Shown: positions 53,125-62,454 of the stretch, in pieces | Position numbering within the stretch: position 1 is the stretch's first letter | Layout of the letters: each line of letters starts with the position of its first letter | Notes under the pieces: generated by a model | Seen by the model: the letters and a program-made list of their open reading frames with translations, nothing else | Told to the model about the DNA's origin: nothing | The model's database searches: none | Origin: Candidatus Hadersleviella danica | Lineage (GTDB): Bacteria > Chloroflexota > Anaerolineae > Promineifilales > Promineifilaceae | NCBI GenBank assembly: GCA_016711405.1 | Contig: JADJSZ010000111.1 | Span: forward strand, 7,454 to 71,453 | DNA length: 64,000 nucleotides | Reading direction: 5' to 3' | Translations under genes and position numbers: made by a program

Positions 53125-53706
53125 ATGGTAGATTTTAGTGCGTTGCGTGAGAAGCAGGTGACGATTGGGGAGTTGGCCGCAGGACTGACGGTGGCGGATT
53201 TGCGCCGTTTGAGTGATGAATCGGTGGATGAGATTTTGGGGCTGATTGCCGATTGCACCGATGCGGATGTGGTGTTTCAGCCCGTTGACCCCGACGCGCA
53301 TGATGCCTATGCGGCCGATGAGCGCGAGAAAGACATCGCTTGGACGCTGGGGCATGTGGTTGTGCATTGCACCGCTTCGGCCGAGGAGGCGGCGGCACTG
53401 GCGGCCGAGCAAGCGCGGGGAGTGGAGTACCACGGCCGTTCGCGCTATGAAACGCCTTGGCAAGAAGTGACAACCATCGCCCAATGCCGCGAACGACTGG
53501 AGGAAAGCCGCCGGATGCGCCACGCCAGCCTTGAGATGTGGCCGAATCCGCCCCATCTGGAGAATGTATTCGTCAGCAATTATTGGGGGGAGTACAATGC
53601 GTTCGGCCGTTTTTTGCTCGGTCTCTCCCACGAGCAGGGGCACTTGCCCCAAATTGCCGAGATTGTGCGGCAAGCGAAAGGGGGAATTGTGACTGGTAAT
53701 TTGTGA
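53125..53706 (+). CDS. DinB-family protein
   Basis: 193 residues. Four-helix DinB fold with the three metal-ligand histidines visible: WTLGHVVVHCTAS (first), then a mid helix, and LSHEQGHLPQIAEIVRQ near the end. The DinB_2 group includes mycothiol- and bacillithiol-dependent transferases and uncharacterised metalloenzymes; substrate unknown. The last residues (TGNL, stop) are encoded by ATTTGTG heptads. Confidence 0.85.
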   Translation: MVDFSALREKQVTIGELAAGLTVADLRRLSDESVDEILGLIADCTDADVVFQPVDPDAHDAYAADEREKDIAWTLGHVVVHCTASAEEAAALAAEQARGVEYHGRSRYETPWQEVTTIAQCRERLEESRRMRHASLEMWPNPPHLENVFVSNYWGEYNAFGRFLLGLSHEQGHLPQIAEIVRQAKGGIVTGNL

Positions 53707-53728
53707 TTTGTGACTAGGAGGTTACACG

Positions 53729-54040
53729 ATGAGATATGTGATTATCGCGTTGACGTTGGCGACAGCCCTGATTCACATCAGTTTGGGTGGCCCATTGTTC
53801 ATTCTGAATGGGGTGGGGTATATCGCGCTGTTGGTGGCTCTTTATTGGGTTCCCCAAACGGCCGCTTATCGGAAGGAAATTCGGTATGCGTTGATAGGCT
53901 ATACGGCTATGACCATCATTGCCTATTTCCTGATGAACTCTCCTCAGGATTGGTTGAATACGGTAGGAATCCTAACCAAAGTCGTGGAGCTTTCCCTGTT
54001 GGTCGTGTTGTGGCGTGAAGGGCAACCCGCGAAGAAGTGA
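53729..54040 (+). CDS. Small integral membrane protein
   Basis: 103 residues with four hydrophobic segments (about 3-22, 26-43, 53-70, 80-95). MRYVIIALTLATALIHISLGGPLFILNGVGY at the start holds a His in a membrane helix. Family not recognised by name. RBS TAGGAGG at 53717-53723. Same direction as dinB, 22 bases apart, likely one transcript ending at the terminator at 54061. Confidence 0.8.
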   Translation: MRYVIIALTLATALIHISLGGPLFILNGVGYIALLVALYWVPQTAAYRKEIRYALIGYTAMTIIAYFLMNSPQDWLNTVGILTKVVELSLLVVLWREGQPAKK

Positions 54041-54060
54041 GAAGTAAAAAGTAGGCACTG

Positions 54061-54106
54061 AGAAGTAAAAAGAGGGTGGCTTGTTAGCCACCCTCTTTTA
54101 CTTCTC
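54061..54106. terminator. Bidirectional terminator from array plus stem
   Basis: AGAGGGTGGCT / AGCCACCCTCT 11-bp stem with TGTT loop, extended by the flanking array AGAAGTAAAA / TTTTACTTCT. Serves the convergent membrane-protein and ATP-grasp genes. Confidence 0.88.
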
Positions 54107-54125
54107 ACCTTTTACTTTTTACTTT

Positions 54126-55367
54126 TTAAGCGGGGTTGGATTCCGCCCAGTGCCATAACAGGCCACGGAAATGGGCGATAAACCGCTCCCATTCGTGGCG
54201 GGGGAAGGTGGTTTGGACAGTCGAGACAATCGTCTGGTCAAACTCGGGCGAGCGGACGAGGTTCCACATGACTTCGTCGAGGTTGGCCAATTCCGTTTCG
54301 CGGAATTCAGTAAATTCCTCTTTTTGCAGGTGCGCATCGGCTAATTTTTCATACGCCTCCAGCTTTTCCCAATAACTCCTGTCCGAATCGGCAATGGCGA
54401 AGTAATCTTGGATGTTCATGTTGATGGCCATTTGCCGCTCGCTGACGGTGCAGAAAATGCCCCATGCGACCAATGATTTGAGTGCCCACGGATAGTAATA
54501 GTGCAAGCTGGTGATGGCGATATCGGGGCAGGCGTTGGCAAAGTCTATCGGCCACATCACCCCATCTTTGATGATGGATTCGCAGGAGTTGAAATCCCAG
54601 CGGAAGAAGGCGTTGATGACTTTGGTGATGATTTGGGCTTCGCGCCCTTTTTCGGCCGTTAAAAAGTTGTGGTCAATCACATAACGGTCGTGCATCGGGT
54701 GGGCGGGGTCGTATTTAAAGCTCCCCACTTGTGGGCCGATGGCCAGCGAACGCACAAACACTTCGTAGTTATCCAACCCTGCTTGTAAGTGCATCAGGGT
54801 GCGCCCTGAGGCATCATACGCCTGCATCAAGTCCCATTCGTTGTTGATGCGTGTCACACCGCGCCAGCCGCCCCCATCGAATGGCTTCATGTAGAGGGGG
54901 TAGCCGATTTCGCGGGCAATGGCCGCTAAATCGAATTGGTCGTGGTAACGGGTGGCGGTGATGGCGTATTTTTGGTCTTTGTCCTCGTCGCGGGGGCCAC
55001 TTTTGGTGGGGATGAGGTGCGTTTCGGGGATGTTTAGCCCCAAGCGAATCATGGCGCAGTAGGCGGAATGTTTTTCCATGCTCTGGAAGGTGAAGGGGTT
55101 GTTGAGCATGTAGGTTCCGTTGACCAGAGCCGCTTTTTTGAGCCATTCGCGGGGCTGAAAATGCCAGTAGGAAAGGCGGTCTATGACAACGTTGTAGTCC
55201 GTAGGGGCGTTTAGGCGGAAGGGGTGGATGCGCACCCGTTCGGCCGTGATGTCAAATTCACGGCCGCGATACTTAAACTTCCCCCCCAAGCGCGTAATCA
55301 ATTGCTCAAACGTTGAAGGCCAATCATTCTCATCACCAATCAACAAACCAATTTTTTTAGTTGTCAT
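54126..55367 (-). CDS. ATP-grasp family protein, unknown substrate
   Basis: 413 residues. N-terminal domain KKIGLLIGDENDWPSTFEQLI, then an ATP-grasp domain: LYMKPFDGGGWRGVTRI (nucleotide-binding Lys and glycine-rich loop) at about 160-180 and the metal-binding DFNSCESIIKDGVMWPIDFANACPD (Glu and Asn, read as two pieces) at about 270-295. The C-terminal 110 residues are helical. The family ligates a carboxylate to an amine or thiol using ATP. It is third in a minus-strand set after two esterases, which suggests a joint pathway building an ester/amide product (inference). Stop in a repeat array. Confidence 0.82.
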   Translation of the reverse strand: MTTKKIGLLIGDENDWPSTFEQLITRLGGKFKYRGREFDITAERVRIHPFRLNAPTDYNVVIDRLSYWHFQPREWLKKAALVNGTYMLNNPFTFQSMEKHSAYCAMIRLGLNIPETHLIPTKSGPRDEDKDQKYAITATRYHDQFDLAAIAREIGYPLYMKPFDGGGWRGVTRINNEWDLMQAYDASGRTLMHLQAGLDNYEVFVRSLAIGPQVGSFKYDPAHPMHDRYVIDHNFLTAEKGREAQIITKVINAFFRWDFNSCESIIKDGVMWPIDFANACPDIAITSLHYYYPWALKSLVAWGIFCTVSERQMAINMNIQDYFAIADSDRSYWEKLEAYEKLADAHLQKEEFTEFRETELANLDEVMWNLVRSPEFDQTIVSTVQTTFPRHEWERFIAHFRGLLWHWAESNPA

Positions 55368-55382
55368 GTGTGCCTCTTTTGA

Positions 55383-55480
55383 TAGCTAGTCAGCGTTCAG
55401 CTTCAGCTTGTCAGCCAGTCAGCTTATCAGCTAAATGCTGACTAGCTGAAGTGCTGACAAGCTGAAATGCTGAAATGCTC
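55383..55480. repeat. Inverted heptad-like arrays GTCAGCTT / AGCTGAA
   Basis: AGTCAGCGTTCAGCTTCAGCTTGTCAGC units on the left and inverted GCTGACTAGCTGAAGTGCTGACAAGC units on the right; about 98 bases, can fold into one long hairpin. Confidence 0.88.
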
Positions 55481-56221
55481 TTACCCAAATGTTTTGCCCA
55501 AATGATGGACGACTTGCTTGCGCCACCAGTTCCAGTGGTGTTCCACATCGTAGCCCCAAATGTCCCGCTCGTGGCTGATGCCTTTGGCGGCTAGTAAATC
55601 GGCCAAGCGGTGGGTTTCGGTGATGCACCTGCCCTCCCATGCCCCTTGCCCGACCACAAGGGCGAGGTGGGTTTGGCGGGTGTGGTTGAGCGCATCGCCG
55701 TGCAAATTGGCCACATAGGCCAAGGGGTTGTTAAAGTAAACTTCTGGGGAGCCGCTCGGGCCATCAATGATGCTCTCGAGGTCATAACGGCCGCTCATGC
55801 ACAGCGCATAATGAAAAATGTGGGGAAACTTGAGCGCAAAGTTGGCGGCATGGTAAGCCCCCAAACTGCACCCCACCAAAGCGATACGGGCATGTTCATC
55901 TTGGCAATCAAAGCGGATGGCGGGGACGAGGTTGTTGACGATGAAATCCTCATACGCTTTGTGAGCCATGCCGCGCCAGTGGGGGTCTGCGCCGTGGTTC
56001 AGCCAACTTTCGTGGTCTATGCCATCGGGGCAATACACTTTGATTTTGCCCGCTTCGATGAGACCTTCGAGTGCGCCAACCATGCCGTTGCCTTCAAAGT
56101 CGAAGTAACGGCCGCCTCCCGAGGGAAAGGCCAGCACGGGAGCGCCGTAGTGGCCAAATGAGAGGACTTCTATATCGCGCCCAAGGGCTGGGCTGTAGAT
56201 TTTGTCGTAGCGTCGTTGCAT
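55481..56221 (-). CDS. Esterase family alpha/beta hydrolase
   Basis: 246 residues. MQRRYDKIYSPALGRDIEVLSFGHYGAPVLAFPSGGG (N-terminal sheet), nucleophile elbow ALVGCSLGAYHA (Ser about 119), Asp region GQGAWEGR and a terminal His (YDVEHHWNWWRKQ). Esterase-D/putative esterase group, cytoplasmic. It is 31 bases after the second esterase gene and precedes the ATP-grasp gene. Substrate unknown. Confidence 0.87.
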   Translation of the reverse strand: MQRRYDKIYSPALGRDIEVLSFGHYGAPVLAFPSGGGRYFDFEGNGMVGALEGLIEAGKIKVYCPDGIDHESWLNHGADPHWRGMAHKAYEDFIVNNLVPAIRFDCQDEHARIALVGCSLGAYHAANFALKFPHIFHYALCMSGRYDLESIIDGPSGSPEVYFNNPLAYVANLHGDALNHTRQTHLALVVGQGAWEGRCITETHRLADLLAAKGISHERDIWGYDVEHHWNWWRKQVVHHLGKTFG

Positions 56222-56252
56222 GGCGGGGGGATTCGTAATTCGTAATTCGTAA

Positions 56253-57487
56253 TTAGTAATTTAGTGGGAATAGATAGCGAAATACTTTGTCTAGGCGGGC
56301 GGCCCATGAGGATTCGTGGTGGGTGGAGCCTTCGGCTAAATAGTAATGGAGATTATGCCCTTGCACGTACCCATTTTCAAGCAATGCGTTGCGAGCGGCA
56401 AGGGTATCGTATTGGCCGTCGTCGCCCACGTCGGGGCATCGCGGGAGCCGCTATCGAGCCAGAGGCGAATGTCGCGCGGCGGCCGTTGGCGGAGCCGCTC
56501 CACGGCCGTTAATTGCCCCTGCGGGTTGCGCGTAATCCAAAACGAGGTGGAGAGGGCGGCGTGGTGTTGGGCAAAATCGGTGTGTTCCCATGCCATGTAG
56601 AGCGAGAAGAGGCCACCCATCGAAGAGCCGCAGGTAGCGGTGTGTTCGCGCCCTTGTTCGGCACGGTAGTATTGAGCCACAAAGGGGGCGACATCGTGTT
56701 GGTAATAGTCGGCCGTGCGATTGGCGTGGCCGGGGATGAGCGAAAATTTGGGGTGGCCGTGGCCGCCGCTGTTGCCTTGTTCGCCATTGGCATGGCCACG
56801 GTGAAGCGGCTGATAGGTGGCGTAGGGGGGCAAATATTCGGGAATGCGTTCGTGGCCGCCATTGCTCACGCCGACGATGAGACATTCGCGCATGTGGCCG
56901 TGGGCAATCAGCGCATCGGCCGTGTGGTCGGCCCGCCACGAACCAGAATAGCTGTCGTGGGCAAAGCTCTCAAAGCAGTTTTGGCCATCGTGCATGTACA
57001 TGACGGGGTACTTTTTGTGGGGGTGCTGGTCGTAACCACGGGGCAGGTAGATGTAGAGTGCCCGGCGGGCGAGTGCGCCTGTGAAATTGGGGATTTTGAC
57101 GACGCGGGAGAGGGAGAGGGCAGGGGCTGGCTCGTAGTCGAAGAGTTGCCCATATTGCACCCAGAGTTGGCGCAGGTTGGTGCTGTAAAAATCGAAGCTC
57201 CCCCGATTTTCGGGGACGGCGTAGGTGTGGTGGCCGATGTCTATGCGGAATTGCCATGTCCCTGTGGGGGGCAGAAGGGGGTCGGCTCGCCAGCAGATTT
57301 CGTCGCGCACCCGGCCGGAGCCTGCATGGGTGAAGGGGAGGCGGGTGATGGGGGAGTCGTCGGCGGCCGTGTGGCGCACCTCTAGGGTGGGGGCGTAGCG
57401 CACCCGACTGTAAAAGTAAACGGTTCCTCTCGAGTGATTGTCTGTGATGCTGAACGACTGAGGGTGTTCGGTGGTTGTAATGGTCAT
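56253..57487 (-). CDS. Enterochelin-esterase-like hydrolase with N-terminal CBM48-like domain (one indel)
   Basis: About 410 residues after correction. N-terminal beta domain (about 1-115), then a PF00756-type esterase: VMYMHDGQNCFESFA, LIVGVSNGGHERIPEY, nucleophile in ATCGSSMGGLFSLYMAWE, LWLDSGSRD. As given the frame ends at 56336 without the catalytic His; one more C opposite GGGG at 56433-56436 continues it as PDVGDDGQYDTLAARNALLE and on to EGSTHHESSWAARLDKVFRY with the His, stop at 56253 inside an ATTCGTA heptad array. First gene of the esterase/esterase/ATP-grasp set. Confidence 0.88.
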
Positions 57488-57530
57488 AGAGGAGGTATTG
57501 TAGCGTAAACGGCCGCGAGGGGGGTATAGG

Positions 57531-57642
57531 GCGTTATTCGTTAATCGTTATTGGTTATTGGTCGGGTGGAGTGGTCAGAGGCCGTCCACAGCCAGAACAC
57601 GCTCTAATAACGAGTAACGAGTAACCAATAACCAATAACTCC
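57531..57642. repeat. Inverted heptad arrays GTTATTC / CAATAAC
   Basis: GTTATTC GTTAATC GTTATTG GTTATTG (57532-57560) and GAGTAAC GAGTAAC CAATAAC CAATAAC (57609-57640), inverted copies around 45 bases of unique sequence. Confidence 0.92.
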
Positions 57643-57643
57643 C

Positions 57644-58399
57644 TTACCCCTTACGGCCGACGACCTCTTGGGTGACGGCGACGGCTTGCGCTTCACGGCC
57701 GCGCAGACGGCTTACATCCTGCAAACAGGTGATGATGTATTGGGCCGCTTCCTCGGCCGAATCGGTCACGAAGAGCAAATCCAAATCGGCCGAGGCGATT
57801 TTGCCCTCGGCCAGCATCGTGCCCCGCAACCAATCAACCAAGCCCTGCCAATACGCCTTGCCCAGCAAGACGACGGGGTAATTGTGGATTTTGCCCGTCT
57901 GAATGAGCGTCAACGACTCAAACAACTCATCCAGCGTGCCAAAGCCGCCGGGGAGGGCGACAATCGCCTGTGAGTATTTGACCAGCATCATTTTGCGGGC
58001 AAAAAAGTAGTGGAACTCCATCGAAATATCCACATAAGGGTTGATGTGTTGCTCGAAGGGCAAATGGATGTTCAGCCCGACCGAGGTGGCGCCCGCCAGA
58101 CGCGCCCCTTTGTTGCCCGCTTCCATCACCCCCGGCCCGCCGCCTGTGATGATGGTGTAGCCCGCACGGCCGAGTAATTCCCCTACCCGCACCGCTTGTT
58201 GGTACTGCTCATGCTCTGGCTTAATCCGTGCCGAGCCGAAAATGGTCACGGCCGCGCCAATTTCGGCCAACGCCTCAAACCCCTCCACAAATTCGCCCAT
58301 GATGCGAAAGACGCGCCACGCATCGTTTTGGAAATCCATTTTGTTGGCCGTGGGCGGAGCCAGCAGTTTTTCATCCAAGGTGGGGGGGTGTTCAGGCAT
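57644..58399 (-). CDS. LOG-family protein (TIGR00730)
   Basis: 251 residues from ATG 58399 (RBS AAGGAG). Rossmann-like lysine-decarboxylase/LOG fold: FGSARIKPEHEQY, ITGGGPGVMEAGNKGA and LPGGFGTLDELFE, the PGGxGT-x-x-E nucleotide motif. Members cleave nucleoside 5'-monophosphates to base and ribose-5-phosphate. The start overlaps the end of the SpoIIE phosphatase gene by eight bases, so it is translated with the partner-switching genes; the reason is unclear. Confidence 0.92.
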   Translation of the reverse strand: MPEHPPTLDEKLLAPPTANKMDFQNDAWRVFRIMGEFVEGFEALAEIGAAVTIFGSARIKPEHEQYQQAVRVGELLGRAGYTIITGGGPGVMEAGNKGARLAGATSVGLNIHLPFEQHINPYVDISMEFHYFFARKMMLVKYSQAIVALPGGFGTLDELFESLTLIQTGKIHNYPVVLLGKAYWQGLVDWLRGTMLAEGKIASADLDLLFVTDSAEEAAQYIITCLQDVSRLRGREAQAVAVTQEVVGRKG

Positions 58400-61388
58400 G
58401 TTGTCGTACTCCTTGGGGTTTACCAATTTGGAGGGGCATCTCCCATGTTTGTTCGGGGACACATTTCAGCACCATGAAGGTGATGTCGTCGAATTGGGCG
58501 GCCGCGCCGACATGGTCATGCACGGCCGCTGTAATTTGCTCCACAATTTGCTCCACCGCCAAATAACGGTTCTGGGCAACCACCTGCCGCAACCGCTCGA
58601 GGCCAAATTCATCCATGTCTAGGTCAATGGCTTCGCTGACCCCATCGGTATAAAACAGCACCACGTCGTCGGGTTCTAGTTGCACGCGGCGGGTTTCGTA
58701 GGCGGCCGTATTCACCACGCCCAGTGCCATTCCCCGCGCATACAGTTCGCTGATGCGGCCGTCGGCGTGGAAGAGGATGGGCGGGTTGTGGCCACCCGAG
58801 GCGTAGCGCAGCACTTGGGTATTGGGGTTCCAAATGGCCAAAAAGACTGTCACAAACAGGTCTGAATCGGAATCGCCCAGAATGAGTTCGTTGGCGCGGC
58901 GCAACACGTCGGCGGGGTCGTTGCGGTTGTTGACAACGGCGCGCAAAATGGTGCGGCTGACGGCCATGAACAAGGCGGCCGGCACGCCCTTGTCGGCCAC
59001 ATCGGCGATGATAATGCCCCATTCGTCATCTTTAAGCGGCACAAAGTCGTAAAAATCGCCGCTGACTTGGCGGGCGGCTTGCCACAAACTGGCCACGACG
59101 CAGTTGCGAATGGTGGGGCTACCGTGGGGTATCAGGCTGGCTTGGATTTTGCGGGCGATGGTGATTTCTTGCTCGAGTTTGTCCCGCTTGGCCGCTTCGG
59201 CGTAAAGCTGGTTGTTGACCACGGCCGTGGCCGCTTGTTGGGCAATGCCAAACAAGATGCTCAGGCGGCGGTCGCTGAGTTGGTCGGCCGTGGCCAGCCC
59301 GACCAGCATGACCCCCACGAAGCGGGCTTGGGCGTGGAGGGGCAGGGCGCGGGCCTCGGCCGTGCCCATCACCTGCTCCAGCCAGTGGGGCACTTTCAGC
59401 ACATAATGAGACATCTCTTTGTGGAGCAACTCAGCGGGCAAAACCGCCTCGGTGGTCAGCGAGCGAAACTCTTCGCCCGTGAGGGCAAGGGTGCGGAGCA
59501 AACCCGTGCCCATTTCGCTCAGGCCGTAGCTGGCGGCGGGGTGGAAAAATTCAGTCTCCTCATCCCACACCAGCACCACCGAGGAGCGCACGCCGACCAA
59601 CATGGGCACAAAGCGCACGACGAGACCTAAAATTTCGTTCAGGTCTATCAGGCTATTAACCGCATCGGCCACCTGTAGCAAGGCTGTGTTGACCCATGCC
59701 TCTTCTTGCTGGGCACGGCGCAACAGGGTGCGCTCGATGCCTTGGGCGAGTTGGGTGGCCAAATCTTGGATGAGTTCTTGGCGCAAATAGCGCAAATCGG
59801 AAGCGTGGAGGTAATCTTGCTCGGTTTGGAGTTGCTCTGGGGGGGCGGGGTCATAGCGGAAGAGGATGCCGCGTGGCGAGCCATCAAACAGCAAGGGGCA
59901 GAGGTGGAGGGGGTTATCGGATTTGGCAGGGTGAGCCAGCCACGGCGGTGGTTGCAGGGTGGGCAGGGCGATTTGCCCAATGTGAACAGCATCTAAGGCC
60001 CCCCAACGGCCGATAGGCAAGCGGGTTTCGGCAAAACGGCGTTGGGTGGCCTCGTCGGCGCCGCAAATAGAGGCGGGGCGGTACTCGCCATGCAATTCAT
60101 CCCACAGCAGAACGCCACCTTGGGAAACGCCGAGCAAGACGGGCAAGAGGCAGGTCACGCTCTCAACCATGTCTTCTAAATCGGTACTACGGGCGATGGC
60201 GGAGGCGATTTGCAAGCGGGCGGTGGTGACCCATGCTTGGAGCCGCTGGTGCATGAGTTGTTGTGCTTTTTGGAGGGAGATGGAGACCCCTGCGGCCAAT
60301 GTTTCGAGGACTTCTTGCTCTTGGGAGCCGAACACTTCTTCGGCCGTGCTGAGCACTTCTAGCACCCCCCAGACACGGTGGTTGACGACGAGGGGGGTGA
60401 TGAAAGCGGATTGCACCACTGCCCACGACTCATCGGCCGCAGGCACGCCGATGGCGACTGTAAAACGCTCGTCGTCACGGGCGTGGTTGGCCACGATGGT
60501 TTTTTGGAGGGAAACGGCCGCGCCGATTAGCCCTTGGTCATAAGAAAAGACGATTTGGTCGAGAGGCAGGGTGTGATCACTGCTGGCGCGGAGGGTGAGT
60601 TGGGCTTGTTGGGTTTGGCGGGTAAAGATGTTGACTTGGTAGAAGCCAAAAGTCTCGCGGGTTAAATCGGTGACGCGCTGGAACACTTCTTCGACGTTTT
60701 CGGCCGCGTTAATTTGCTGGGTAATGGTGCCGATGAGTTCGACTTGGGCGGCGCGTTGGCGGGTTTGGGCAAAGAGACGGCCGTTGGCGATGGCGGCGGC
60801 GGCTTGGTTGGCCAAAATGCTCAGCAAACGCAGGTGGCGCTGGTTGAATTGGTTGGGTTTGTTGCTCTGGGCGGCCAAAATGGCCACCACTTCATCGCCC
60901 GAGATAAGAGGGACGTAGATGCCAGAGCGGGGGGCGGCATCGCTGATGTAGCGCGGCCGTGCGGGTAGCTCTTGTTCGCGCAAAAAGTCGGCAATGAGAA
61001 GGTTGGTTTTGTTGTCGCGCACCCAGCCGACGAGGCTGTTTTGGTCGCGCAGGTCTACTGTGCGTGGCGGCCGTACCTCGCCCTCTATCATCCATGATTG
61101 AATGTGGTAATAGTGCCCCTCGAAAAAGCCGAGTTGGAAGGTGCGAGTCTCTAAAATGCGGTCGGCTTGGGCCACGATGAGGTCGCACAGGGCGGCTAAA
61201 TCGAGTTGGGCGGCCACCAAGGCACTGCCGGCTTGCGCCAGCTCTTCCAGCTCGGCAACTTGTTCGACGAGTTGTTGGCGGGAGCGATAGCGCCGCCAAA
61301 AGACCCATGCGTTGAGAGCCAGCAACGCCAAAAACAGCGGCAAATAAGCGGCCGTGGCGAAGGTGAAGAGGGCTTGCTGGGTGAGCAT
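58392..61388 (-). CDS. GAF-domain PP2C (SpoIIE/RsbU-type) phosphatase
   Basis: 998 residues. One N-terminal membrane helix (about 12-32), three to four GAF domains (about 50-200, 225-375, 395-540, 560-730), a short coiled coil (EAAKRDKLEQEITIARKIQASLIP) and a C-terminal SpoIIE domain (about 760-975) with VSGDFYDF, ADVADKGVPAALFMA, ASGGHNPP, LFYTDGVSEA and QFDDITFMVL; the metal-binding Asp residues are all present. It should dephosphorylate a STAS anti-anti-sigma protein in response to a GAF-sensed signal. Follows the STAS and RsbW genes in the same direction. Confidence 0.93.
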   Translation of the reverse strand: MLTQQALFTFATAAYLPLFLALLALNAWVFWRRYRSRQQLVEQVAELEELAQAGSALVAAQLDLAALCDLIVAQADRILETRTFQLGFFEGHYYHIQSWMIEGEVRPPRTVDLRDQNSLVGWVRDNKTNLLIADFLREQELPARPRYISDAAPRSGIYVPLISGDEVVAILAAQSNKPNQFNQRHLRLLSILANQAAAAIANGRLFAQTRQRAAQVELIGTITQQINAAENVEEVFQRVTDLTRETFGFYQVNIFTRQTQQAQLTLRASSDHTLPLDQIVFSYDQGLIGAAVSLQKTIVANHARDDERFTVAIGVPAADESWAVVQSAFITPLVVNHRVWGVLEVLSTAEEVFGSQEQEVLETLAAGVSISLQKAQQLMHQRLQAWVTTARLQIASAIARSTDLEDMVESVTCLLPVLLGVSQGGVLLWDELHGEYRPASICGADEATQRRFAETRLPIGRWGALDAVHIGQIALPTLQPPPWLAHPAKSDNPLHLCPLLFDGSPRGILFRYDPAPPEQLQTEQDYLHASDLRYLRQELIQDLATQLAQGIERTLLRRAQQEEAWVNTALLQVADAVNSLIDLNEILGLVVRFVPMLVGVRSSVVLVWDEETEFFHPAASYGLSEMGTGLLRTLALTGEEFRSLTTEAVLPAELLHKEMSHYVLKVPHWLEQVMGTAEARALPLHAQARFVGVMLVGLATADQLSDRRLSILFGIAQQAATAVVNNQLYAEAAKRDKLEQEITIARKIQASLIPHGSPTIRNCVVASLWQAARQVSGDFYDFVPLKDDEWGIIIADVADKGVPAALFMAVSRTILRAVVNNRNDPADVLRRANELILGDSDSDLFVTVFLAIWNPNTQVLRYASGGHNPPILFHADGRISELYARGMALGVVNTAAYETRRVQLEPDDVVLFYTDGVSEAIDLDMDEFGLERLRQVVAQNRYLAVEQIVEQITAAVHDHVGAAAQFDDITFMVLKCVPEQTWEMPLQIGKPQGVRQHA

Positions 61389-61399
61389 GGGGGAGGGGG

Positions 61400-61530
61400 G
61401 AGTTACTGGTTACTCGTTATTGGTTATTGGTTACGTGGGATAGAGTGTAGAGATAGAGATAGAGGGGGACGTGGTGGGCTGGCCTATTGTGTTTCTTCTA
61501 TCTCCTATCTCTATCTCTCATCTCTATCTT
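61400..61530. repeat. Arrays GTTACTG / GTTATTG and GATAGAG / CTATCTC
   Basis: GTTACTG GTTACTC GTTATTG GTTATTG, then GATAGAG units and inverted CTATCTC units to 61530. The right end encodes the last residues of the STAS gene (QDRDER, stop). Confidence 0.85.
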
Positions 61531-61861
61531 GTTGCGCTTCCCATGCTTGGCGGGTGGGGTAGATGGGGAAGAGGGTGTCGAAGCCAACCATTTGGAAGAT
61601 TTCGAGGAGGCGTGGGCTGAGGCCGAGGAGGGTGAGGGAGCCGCCTATTTCTTGGGCGCGGCGGCGGGCTGAGACGAGGACGCGCAGGCCACCACTGTTG
61701 ATGTAAGTGACGGCCGTTAAATCAACGACAAGTTGGCTTTGCCCTTGCTCCATTAGGGTGCGCAAAAGGTAATCAAGCGGGGCTGTGAGGTCATGGTCGA
61801 GCCGCCCCTTGATGCCGATGAGTTGGTTTCGGCCGTGTGTCTCCTGCCAAATAGGGGGCAT
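61511..61861 (-). CDS. STAS-domain anti-sigma factor antagonist
   Basis: 116 residues. STAS fold with phospho-acceptor region TYINSGGLRVLVSA (Ser about 57) and GIKGRLDHDLTAPLDYLL. Acts as an RsbV/SpoIIAA-type switch that frees a regulator from the RsbW kinase when unphosphorylated. Last residues come from the CTATCTC array. Second STAS protein of the module (other at 62455). Confidence 0.92.
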   Translation of the reverse strand: MPPIWQETHGRNQLIGIKGRLDHDLTAPLDYLLRTLMEQGQSQLVVDLTAVTYINSGGLRVLVSARRRAQEIGGSLTLLGLSPRLLEIFQMVGFDTLFPIYPTRQAWEAQQDRDER

Positions 61862-61863
61862 AA

Positions 61864-61955
61864 ATTAGTAATTAGTAATGAGTAATGAGTAAGGGAGTGT
61901 TGGTAGTGGGAATTTTATTCATTACTCATTACTCATTATTCATTGTTTTCACCAT
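61864..61955. repeat. Inverted heptad arrays AATTAGT / ATTACTC
   Basis: AATTAGT AATTAGT AATGAGT AATGAGT AAGGG and inverted ATTACTC ATTACTC ATTATTC ATTG; the right arm encodes the last residues and stop of RsbW. Confidence 0.92.
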
Positions 61956-62357
61956 GACTAGTTCGTTGCCGTTTTCGGTGAAGTTGAAGCGGACTTCGTC
62001 CATGAGTTTGCGCATGAAGTGCAAGCCTAAGCCACCGACCTCGAGGAGTTCGGCTTGGCTGGCAGAGCTAGGAATGAAGGGTGTGGGGATGGCTTGAGGG
62101 TCGAAGGTGCGGCCGTTGTCGCGGATGGTGATGATGAATTGACGGCCGTTGAGGCGGCAATTCACCTCAAAATGCCCATCTTGCCCCCTGTAGGCGTGTT
62201 CGACGATATTGGTACACGCCTCGTCGCAGGCGAGTTGCACCTGAAAGGCGGCTTTGTCGCCCAAGCCGACGGCCACGGCCGCATCCGCCACAAAATCACA
62301 CGCGACAGCGACTTGGTCGTACCGCGCCTGAAAGGTAGCTGTGCGGGAGAAGGGCAT
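61929..62357 (-). CDS. rsbW: RsbW-type anti-sigma serine kinase
   Basis: 142 residues, GHKL ATPase of the HATPase_c_2 type. N-box DEACTNIVEHAYRG, G1 IRDNGRTFDP, G2 VGGLGLHFMRKLMDEV. It should bind and phosphorylate the STAS proteins encoded on either side. No sigma factor gene is in the window, so the output target is unknown; in many phyla these modules control targets other than sigma factors. Final residues (TMNNE, stop) are read from an ATTACTC array. Confidence 0.93.
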   Translation of the reverse strand: MPFSRTATFQARYDQVAVACDFVADAAVAVGLGDKAAFQVQLACDEACTNIVEHAYRGQDGHFEVNCRLNGRQFIITIRDNGRTFDPQAIPTPFIPSSASQAELLEVGGLGLHFMRKLMDEVRFNFTENGNELVMVKTMNNE

Positions 62358-62365
62358 GGGGGAGG

Positions 62366-62452
62366 GGCGTTATTAGTTATTGGTTATTAGTTATCGGTCG
62401 TCATGGGTTAGATGTCGCGAGTAACCAATAACCAGTAACCAGTAACGAATAA
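62366..62452. repeat. Inverted heptad arrays GTTATTG / CAATAAC
   Basis: GTTATTA GTTATTG GTTATTA GTTATCG and inverted GAGTAAC CAATAAC CAGTAAC CAGTAAC GAATAAC. Confidence 0.92.
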
Positions 62453-62454
62453 CC

